This document shows, in pieces, positions 1 to 9,300 of a DNA stretch of 10,453 nt (position 1 is its first letter; the number at the start of each line of letters is the position of its first letter). Where the stretch lies: contig JAQIWT010001528.1 of NCBI GenBank assembly GCA_034696485.1, positions 1 through 10,453 on the forward strand, written 5' to 3'. The position numbers were made by a program, and so were the translations under genes. Source of the DNA: Isohypsibius dastychi. Lineage: Eukaryota > Tardigrada > Eutardigrada > Parachela > Isohypsibiidae. The notes under the pieces are model-generated. The model was not told where the DNA came from and made no database searches. It saw only the letters and a program-made list of their open reading frames with translations.

Positions 1-151
1 CCGCTTCGAAACCGAGTGCAACAAAGATGGTACCTTCAAACCGAAACAATGCAAAGATGGACAGTGCTTCTGTGTAAACGGTGAAGGAGAACAGATCTCA
101 CCATATGTGCCGGATGCCGAAGCCGGGAAGCTGACATGCGCAAATAATTGA
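1..151 (+). CDS. C-terminal exon of a thyroglobulin type-1 domain protein (5' partial)
   Basis: Frame 2 is open from the window edge (first full codon at 2) to a TGA at 149-151, giving 49 residues. They carry the second half of a thyroglobulin type-1 repeat: CNKDGTFKPKQC (17-52), then GQCFCVNGEGE, then a last cysteine in LTC shortly before the end. This follows the family order of Cys2, a G-x-F-x-P-x-Q-C3 block, the C4-W-C5-V motif and Cys6. Two deviations are visible: Phe replaces the usual Trp (CFCV for CWCV), and the Cys3-Cys4 loop is short. Such domains occur in secreted or extracellular-matrix proteins, some of which inhibit cysteine proteases; which role applies here cannot be told from this fragment. 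The upstream part is outside the window, and whether base 1 lies inside an exon or at its edge is unknown. The gene converges on the cadherin gene. Confidence 0.75.
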   Translation, partial: RFETECNKDGTFKPKQCKDGQCFCVNGEGEQISPYVPDAEAGKLTCANN

Positions 152-387
152 CCCTGTCTCTTCGAGAAAAATCCGGAACAAATTTCAGCTTTTAACAATT
201 TCGGGTACAGTTACAAAGAAAAATTACATAATACGATAAAACTGCAAAATGATTCAGATCACAGAAAGACTTGGGTATAAAAATCAAAATGCTCAAGAAA
301 AAGCATTGACAAGGCAGTTGGTCCCAAAAGGGCAATTTCAGGCAGAAACAAAACAGTTCACATCAAACTGTGTAATTCAGATCATTA
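152..387. other. Intergenic region between convergent genes (both 3' UTRs)
   Basis: These 236 bases separate the TGA of the thyroglobulin-domain gene from the TGA (388-390, complement) of the cadherin gene, so both 3' UTRs must lie here or overlap. The stretch is AT-rich. No perfect AATAAA is visible on either strand. On the plus strand GATAAA (235-240) and TATAAA (276-281) are variant hexamers that could serve the thyroglobulin-domain gene. I see no convincing signal for the minus-strand gene, whose poly(A) site may lie inside the opposing gene. An open frame starting at 249 on the plus strand runs into the cadherin coding exon and has no recognisable content. Confidence 0.5.
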
Positions 388-3300
388 TCAAACTTGGGTC
401 TGTTTTCCCAGTAAAGTTGAAAACGGTTGGGAACCGTTCGATTTCAGGAGTTGAGTTGACCAGTCATAACCATTGGAACCGCTTTTCGCCGGCAGCTGGT
501 CAAGCTCGTACTTGACACTTCCAGTTAGAAGATTCGCCGTTTCCCCATCATAGCCTTTGTTTGCGGATAATATATCTTCGCTGACAAACTTCCTCGGTCC
601 GTTCTTCGTTCCATAATCGCCAAGAGTTGGCATTGGAGGTGGGATGTCTTCACCGGCTAAATCCAAGTCAGACTCCATTCTGGCTAGGCGGCTGACATTT
701 GTGACTTCGGCATAATTTTCGTGCACATCATCCATGAGGAGATCCAGTTCGGCCGCTGGAATGTAGTCACTGAACCGCTTGGATATTCTTGGATTAGTGA
801 TGTAGTCTTCTTCCGGTTCAGAATGAGCTCTTCTTGAAACAGTATCTTGGTATGGTTGAGGCGGCTGGATGTTAGCAAAAAGTGCCGTTGTTTCCGCATC
901 TTCTTCTTCCTCGTCTCCGAAACTGCTGCATACACTGGCGTCCATAATGTTGTTATCTCTATCATCAACCGATAAAGTGGCTGTAGCAGCACAGCTGTCT
1001 CCCATGTCGGCCAACGCAGTTCCCGCACCGTCCCAGTAATAGTCTAGTAGAACAACTAACGGTCAGATTCAAATCCATTTAGAAACCACAAAAACATGAG
1101 AAAGTGACCTTTACCTTTAGTGCTTCCACCAACAGATTTACTCATTCCGACTAGAGACAAAGAGAGATAGAGAGAAAGCCCATAAAACCATTATCCCAGA
1201 CAATGAAAACATGCATCACTTGTGAAAATACTACAAGAAAGCCACTTACCACCAGTGTCTTCGTCTTCGCTGTTCAGAACAGATTCTCCGAATGATATCG
1301 CTGCGCTGGCGACTGTTCGATGCGAGCGAGCATCCTCATCTTTAATATTACTTTTCCGACTGTGCATCCTTGGGAACGAACCTACACAAAAACAGAAATC
1401 AGATAAGTCAAGTTTCGGTAAAATGTTGTAGCGAAATTTATCGTACTTGATATTCCAGACGGTTGAATTCGCGATTTCGGCAGGTCGACAATAAGTGGCT
1501 TCAGTTCAGGTGCTTGATCATATTCTGGATGCGTGCTGACCACTTGATCCCTGTTGGACATGGTTTCCGTTGACGATGCCGAACACGAAGGTGGTGGCGG
1601 GGCCAAGGTGGGCACAAAGTGTCTGTGTCCAGGTAGCCTACCGGCGCTGGTCAATGAAGAAGCACTGTGCTCACTGGACATTCCCAGTCGCTCAGCATCG
1701 AGGTTCGAGATCTTGCTTCCACGCTTGTAAAAATCCTCCGAACCAATTTTCTTATTCCGCACCTTGTCTTTCTCCATGCTGTCGTTTTGCAAGTTGGGAT
1801 TATTCAAATTATTGGTCAACTGATTAAACTGTCCCGAGGGCGAGCTGGTGTTGGTGATGGTCATATGCTCAACTTGACCTCTCCGTTTTCGAATCTTTCG
1901 TCGACAAACCACGGATAGGATTGCGATTGCTGTCAAAATAACAATGGCCGCAACAACAATGAGGATCTCCACCCAGCTCCAGGTCGGATTGAATGCCGCC
2001 ATGTTCGGTATGTACATCAGCTCTTCGCAAAGGTTACCACGAGCCTGAACCGAGCAGTTGCAGCGGAAAGTTCCAAGTAAATTCTCGCAAAGTCCGCCAT
2101 TTTGACAAGGATGCTGAAGACACTCATTGATATCCCGTTCACAATTCACCCCTTCATAGCCCGTAAGACATTGGCAAATTGGGCCAAACGTGCCTTCTTC
2201 ACACCCGCCGTTCAAGCAAGGATTCGGGTTACAGTAGCGACCGTATTCACAACGCTTCCCAGTAAGGCCAGTCGGACAAGAACAGAAGAAATCATTGGGT
2301 GGCCGGCTGGAGCATGTTCCATGAAGACAGGGATTTCCGCCGCAGGGGTTCGAGTCCATTTCACAATGTGGTCCTGAGAATCTCGGTGAACATGTGCAGG
2401 TGTAAGTGGTCTGGGTGACACGGATACAAGAGCCACCATTTTGACATGGCATGGAGATACATGGCCCGAGTTCATCCGAACTTGGCATATGACAACCCCA
2501 TTGGATATTCGCCATCTGGAGAACAGAGGCTTCTTGGTTACGCCCGCTCTTTGGTAACTCAACACCGTTGAGTTGGATGTTCTTAATGCAACCGATGAAA
2601 CCCCGTCGAACGTCTCGAAATGGCACGTCTTTTGTTGGTCGAGAGTACGAATAATGACTAGGGACTTCGGCGCCGAAAAACGCGTCGTTTCCCTCCAGGT
2701 TCAAGATGTCGTTTATTCCTGATGCAGTTGCAGTAGCGCTGTACTTCAAATCAAGACGAATTTCAGCTTGACGACCATGACGCTGTACAGAGAGCTCGTG
2801 CCATTTATCGTCGTTGACGAAGACACCTTCTAATCGAGCTATTCCTTCCCCACTCCCACAATCAAACCGATATTGGACTATTCCATCTTTGATCTTTAAA
2901 ATTAATTATCATTATTTAAACTGTTATAAAAAATCTTGATCACTTACCTCGAGAATGCTATAATCCAAACGTCCGGCAACGTACATCAGGTTGCCGGCAG
3001 CTGATCGGGTCTTGAACTTTAAGCTGAGGCTGAGGTGTCTTTCGATTGGCTTATGAAGGTCGTACCATGCATAACTGTGGCCGCTTAGACTCATCGCTTC
3101 GTGATCTATTGAATCAGAAAAGGTTAAAACCAAACATTGAGAAGTAAATCTTGTAAGCTCACCAAAATCGACGGGAGTTTGGATTAAATCACACTGTTCG
3201 CCACTTCCGCCATTTGGGCAAACGCAAGTCGTCTCAGTTCGACCAACAGGCATACATATTTTTGGAAGCTGGCATTTTTCGGTAGCGCATTCATTCAGCA

Positions 3301-6300
3301 GGTTTTCACATCGGCTTCCTGAAAAATAAAGAAACATATTAAGATCACCCCCTGTCTTATCCATTCTGAACAAGTTATCATACCCCCATATCCTGGTTTG
3401 CAGACGCATTCAAAAACCATTCGATGTTGAGGAAATACGTGCGACTGTCCTTCGTTTCCAATCACCGAGATGTAAGGTGCTTGTTTCGAATCAAGGAGAA
3501 CGATTCCTTCTTGGCATTCACCGAATGCACAAGATTCCGGACGACACAGCTTCCCAGCCACCCTTGCTTCATCCAGCCGTAATGCCGATTCCAGTGCATC
3601 AACATTCTCTTGCAGAGTCAGTATCAGTTGAGAGCGAGTTACAAAGCCACTTTTCCCTTTCGAGACGGCGAATAAAACGTCCACAGCTTCGGCCGATGAA
3701 TTTGCATTCGGCTCCAAAAGTTCGGCCTCACGTCTTTTTCGGTTGGAGGTTCCGGATGTTTCTGCTGGCTGGACGCTGAGAATGTGGACATCTTTATTTC
3801 GACGCAAACCAAATATTTTCCGGACCGCTCGGACAAACTTGGGTTCGTAGTTATTAACAAATTCTTCAACAGAGATATCATCCAATGTCACTGTGGCGCT
3901 GTTAGCTATCAGGTCGTTCTCGATTTCCAGAATCGATACCGTGACCTTTTCGGTGGAAATGAATCGGCCATCTGTGACGGAGATGTTGAATTCGTACTGT
4001 CCAGCATCGATTCCGGACTTCGCAAACAGAGACCCTGACTGCGAATCGATCTCAAATAGGGTGTTCTTCTCTGGTGATATAATGTCGAAACGAAGTACGT
4101 CAAAAATGTCCGCATCTGAAGCCGTCATTCGACCAATCATTCCTCCAGGAAAGCTAGCGCTAGCCGATTGGACCGTAATGTGGAGAGGGTTGATCTTTGG
4201 GGGGAATTGGCTTTCTGCTACGATTCGAATCACAACAGCTGCGGTTGAGGTCATTTGCGGTGTTCCCGAATCTTTTGCTTGGACGATAAGGTCGAATCGC
4301 GAATTCGAGAGACCTTCTAGTGATCTGGTTGTCCGCAAAGATGAATCTGCTGATATAATTTGGAATAAGTCTTCATCGTTCCCGCTGAGAATATCAAGCT
4401 TGAATGGGGGCCCATTGATCTCGCTGTCGGCATCTGTGAGAGCAAATCTCACCACGGTGAATCCCGATGACCTTTTCTCCTATAATCAGCTCGGGTTAGA
4501 TATACTAAAAAAACTTGCTCAAGATAGGCGGAAAAATGAAAGAAGAAACAGAAAGTAACTTACTTGTGACCCAGCTCGAGTCTGTTAGTAGAATGGAAAA
4601 ATAGAAAAGAGTTAGAGAAGCCCGTCACCAATAACCATGAAAACCACAACTCTATATGAGCAATCGGTGTTACCTGCAGTACTGCGGAATAGTTCGCTTT
4701 GTTGAATTTCGGAGCATTGTCGTTGCAGTCTGTCAGAATAATCTCCAACTGGGACACAGATGAAAGTGCGGGTACACCATTATCAACTACCCTCACTGGT
4801 ATGGAATACACCGATTTCTGGAATAGACCACAAATACGTAAATAAAGGATACCGGTAGTTGAACAATTATTGACATTCAATCTAAAATGGTGACTTACGG
4901 TTTCGCGGTCAAGGGGGCTCGAAACAGTTATCCATCCGGTCACACGGTCGAGCGCAAACGGGATGGCGTTGGTTTCTTCGACAAACTGGTATTCCACTTC
5001 TCCGTTCTCGCCGCTGTCAGTATCACTGGCTGACAGCTGTATGATTTGACTACCCAATGCTGCATCTTCACTCAAATGTGAGGTGAATTTGTCTACAAAA
5101 TAACCATAGATACAGAATATTTAGAAACCAAGTAGAACACACGAACTTTGACTCCAATTTGGGGCGTTGTCGTTAACGTCGGAAAGTCGAATTATCACTT
5201 GCGCTGTTCCCGTCAAAGGCACTTCACTCGTGTCGCTTGTTTCCACCGTCAGAAGATATTCGGATTGCTTCTCATAATCCAGTGGTTTACTGAGACTGAT
5301 TCGGCCGGTTTTACCGTTGATAGAGAAAATATTCATTTCATTCCCCTCTTTAACCCGATAAGTGAGTTCTTCCCGGATTTCATCGTCCAAACTTGTGGCT
5401 TCAACCCGGCCGACTTCAGCTCCCACCGCTGAATCTTCCGGTATCGTAAAGTTGAAAATCTGTCTGCTGAACACGGGAGGATCATCACGAACGTTTTGGA
5501 CAAATATTTTCAGACTTCCCACACTCCATAATGAAGGTTGACCCGCATCCTTGGCCCGGACTCTCAGATCATATCTAGCTTTTGTTTCTCGGTCCAGTTG
5601 GCCCATCAATGTGACGAGTCCAGATTCATCGACAGAAAACACGTCTTGTACTGTCGGATCAACTTGATCACTCGCGAGCAGGGAATATTTGATCAACCGG
5701 TTGTTTCCCAAGTCATCGTCTTTGGCACGCAGCCGTTCAATCCAAGTATTCGGGGAGAGGTCCTCCATAATGCTAACAGTTATATTTTCCGGTAGTGTTG
5801 GTGAACAATCGTTGATATCAGTCACCAGAATAGTGATGGCAGCAGTACAAGATCGACCGTCGTGATCAGCCGCGATTGCTAAAAGATCAAATGACTGCTG
5901 TTTCTCACGATCAAGGGCAGACTTGACTCGCAAAATGCCGGTGGACCGGTCCATGGAAAGGACTTCCGAGCCTTCACCAACAATTGTATAATCCAAAACA
6001 TTGTTCTCATCGGCATCACTAGCTTGCATCCGCAGAACAATTTGACCAACATCGATATCTTCGGGGATGACCTCACGGAAAAATGACTAAGAAAAAAATG
6101 TCAGAAATTGCACTAATCGATACGAAACACAAGTGGGTTGTCCAGGTGTCTCACCTTTTGACACTGAGGAGCGTTATCGTTTATATCAAGAGCCACGACC
6201 TTTACTTTCGTGCTCGTCGTGTGCAAGCCATCGCTGACCAAAACAGTAAGCTGGAACGTTTTCTGCGTCTCACGATCCAAAGGCGCAACCAAATAAATCT

Positions 6301-9300
6301 TTCCTCCAGAGTCGATCGTGAATTTATGGAGCTCGTTCCCGCTGAGTATGTAGTACTCCATGGCACTTGTGGAATCTGCGTCCTTCGCTTGAATTTCAAT
6401 TATTGGTGTCTCGGGAACCATTTCTTCATTGATTTGAACTTCGTGTAGATCTTTCTCGAAAACCGGCGGATTGTCATTCACATCAAGAATCTGCAAGTTA
6501 TTATTAGTAATTCCTATGTTAGGCTGATAGAACGATTTCTTACCTCAATATGAACAGTCGTGACCGCAGATAGGACCGGCATTCCACCATCATACGCCGT
6601 GATTTCCACGGAATATTTGCTTTCTGTTTCTCTATCCAGCTTCTGTTGGGCTGTCAACCATCCGGTAATGGGGTCCAGTACGAATGCGGGGTTAGCTGGT
6701 TTGGATATTTCATACCGCAATACGGCATTTTGTCCCTGGTCATCATCAGTTGCTACAGCTGGAAGCAGTCTCAGTATCCCATTGTAATTTTCCGGTATCT
6801 GAACCAGAAAACTTTCGGCAAAAAACCGTGGCCGCTGATCGTTCTCGTCGATAATCTTGACCTTAATTTCGGCGTGACTCATATAATTCGGAGCAGAAGC
6901 CAGGGCAGCAGCGACGAAGAAACGGTATTCGTTTTGTTGTTCTGCGTCGAGAATGTCAGACACGGTCAGCTTGCCGTCTTGACCAACGGCGAATGGGAAT
7001 GTATGGTTCAGAGTTCCTGGTGGAATAATAGAGAACACAATGTCCTCGCTTTGTTTCATTCGGACATGGATGATCGTGGTGTTAACAGGAGAACCTTCGT
7101 GGATGCTGATATGATAAAACAGCTGGGCGAATTCCGGTAGGTTGCGATCAGGCGTGACAAAGTGCAGCTCCACCGGAACCGATGTCTGAAGAGCTGGAAT
7201 TCCTTGGTCGGTAACGTCGACAATGAATTTAACTGATCTGTTCTCCAACCCTACGAAAAATAAGAGTTCATCACACATTAACAGGATGAGCTAATGACTT
7301 TAATATGTACCGTTTTTGATAGCTTTTCGCAGTCTCAGAACTCCACTACTAGAGTCAAGGCTCAAAAGATTCGGGTGTGACAGGCTTCCTTTTCGGATCG
7401 AATAGGCTAGTGTACCATTTGCACCAGCATCAGAATCAACTGCATCGATCTGAAACGAGTCACAAAATTAGACAGTGACCTTTGACTAATTATTCTCTCG
7501 AGGCCTACCTGGAGTATCGCAGAGTCAACCGGGGTCGAAACAGGGACGCTAGCAGTGTAAATCGCGCGATTAAAGACTGCGGTCTGGTCATTCACATCTA
7601 AAAGAACCAACCTTTGTATCTATCAGAATCAAACTTTGTCTTTATTTTTAGCTTACCTTTGATTGAAATGTTAACAACGGCAAAGTCGCGCAGTCCACCG
7701 GTATCCACAGCCTGAACCCAGAGAACATAATACGGCACTTTTTCGCGATCAAGCTGTCCGACGACTGAAAGTGCCCCCTTGTCAGCATCGACTGAGAAAA
7801 GGTCCTCAAAGTAATCTCCGAGAATTGAGTATTTGACTTTGCCGTTTCGACCGCTGTCCAGGTCGTCTGCTCGCACCAAGCCAATCATTACCCCAAGGGC
7901 GGAATTTTCAACCACAGACAAGCTATATGTTGGCGACTCAAACTTCGGTGCATGTCGATTAAGCGAGACCGGGTGGATAGTCACTTCAGAAAAGGTCATG
8001 TGGACACCATCACTTGCCGAAATGTTGAACTTGAGTGGCTTGTTGAGTGACCATGTTGCCTGGCTGGTAAATCGCACGCATCCTACTCAAACCTACATGA
8101 ACATTCTGAGAGGTTGTGTCAGAAAAAACGTACCTTGTGCGTCGATGGTCAACATTTGTGCTGCAGCGTGATTCCAGATGGCGTACGTTATATCACTGTT
8201 CTCATCATGGTCAACGGCAGCAACTGCGCCGATAAATTTTCCCGGTATCATTTTGTCATCAACCACAAAATCATATGAGTTCTTCGTGAAGCAGGGAGGA
8301 TTGTCGTTGATGTCTACAAAATCACATTGTCTAGCATGTATCCACGTGGTATTAAAGAAGATGTTACCTTTGATGATGATGCGCAATGTCAAAATTAGGT
8401 TGTTTCTGGGATGACCAGAATCCGAAACAATAACCGTCAAATCAAGCTGCTCGACCGTCTCACGATCCAGCACATTGGTGAGACGAATTTTTCCGGTGTC
8501 CGGTTCAATGGCAAAGTAATCTGTTGCCCGGAACTCATCTGTGCTGACCGGTCCTTTTTGAATTCCACAGCGGAAGAAAACATCGTCATCTGACTTTCGG
8601 CTTCGAAGACGGGCGCTCACGTCATTTGCGCTGTCTTCCGACCACTGCAGGGTATAATAAAGCAGACTATTGTCCCCCGAGTCATCGTCACTTGCTTGGA
8701 TCTGAAAAAGCTCTGCGCCGGGTGAGGCGGATTCTGGCACTTTTACGGTGTACCATGTGGCTCCGTCTGGAATGAATAACGTGGGCATTAGGAGGTCTAG
8801 TGAAAGAATTAAAAACTGGTATGATTATTATACCTTTTGTCTTTGGTTTGCAGTCATTAACATCGATGACATTGACTTCAACAACCGCATCGCAGTAGAT
8901 TGATTCCCAGCGCGACGGATCAGTGGCACGAACTTTGAGTGAATAGGACTTTTGCTGCTCATAATCGAGCGGATGTGCGATCCGTATGACACCTGATAGA
9001 AAAAAGAAGTTCTGGAGAATGAAATTCAATGTATTTTAAATAACTAACCAGAAGTGAAGTCAATATCAAATTCGCTTGCTGAATCGCCATCAACTATGTT
9101 GTACACGATTTGCCTTCCATTTCCATCAGAATTATTAAACCCGTAAGTAGCAGTCAGAGTCAAGATAGACGATCCCGCCACCAGACTTTCGCTGACGTTC
9201 ACGTGGTATGTTGCTTGTTTGAAGGTCGGTACTGGTAGTTCCACAATTCGAATTATACCAGGAACTTTCGCTGAATTTGGAGGATTTCCCTTATCAGAAG

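Larger units (their letters stand above)
391..1906 (-). other. Cytoplasmic tail of the Fat-like cadherin
   Basis: About 427 residues over four exons. The juxtamembrane part (1906-1447) is basic, then rich in Asn, Ser and Gln, and contains LAPPPPS near 1600-1580. It lacks the Phe of an FPPPP EVH1 ligand. Next comes a Ser-rich piece (1381-1250) ending NSEDEDTG, then the 36-base exon, then DYYWDG (from 1043), which resembles the conserved Y-x-W-D element of Fat tails. The last exon has an acidic run, SSFGDEEEEDAE (about 925-890), RRAHSEPEEDY, KRFSDYIPAAELD and DIPPPMPTL, and ends in a PDZ ligand. Tails of this branch bind actin regulators and scaffold proteins; partners here are inferred only from family. 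Confidence 0.85.
388..4563 (-). other. Splice map, downstream half (last cadherin repeats to stop codon)
   Basis: Exon segments in transcript order: 4479-3384, 3318-3163, 3105-2948, 2893-1447, 1381-1250, 1150-1115, 1043-388. The introns are 84 (between 4564 and 4479), 65, 57, 54, 65, 99 and 71 bases, all GT-AG. The first starts GTAAGT and ends TTATAG. The junctions rebuild an EGF (KPGYGG/SRCE), the LamG entry (TPVDF/DHEAM), the LamG core (YSILE/IKDGI) and the tail (STK/DYYWD). The 99-base intron (1151-1249) has a long CT-rich acceptor tract, seen on the plus strand as a GA-rich run at about 1153-1178. Confidence 0.85.

Noticed and set aside
249-515. Plus-strand open frame of 88 codons crossing the intergenic gap
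   Set aside because: It has no recognisable domain or splice context and overlaps the last coding exon of the cadherin gene in antisense.
684-1028. Second minus-strand open frame over the last exon
   Set aside because: The other frame continues the tail from DYYWD to a PDZ motif with correct splicing; this one is an overlapping shadow.
1151-1180. GA-rich run as a microsatellite or regulatory repeat
   Set aside because: On the minus strand it is the CT-rich tract directly before a 3' splice site, which explains it.
3893-4558. Long plus-strand open frame (221 codons)
   Set aside because: It is antisense to cadherin repeats 17-18 and shows no domain; long antisense frames are common opposite coding exons.
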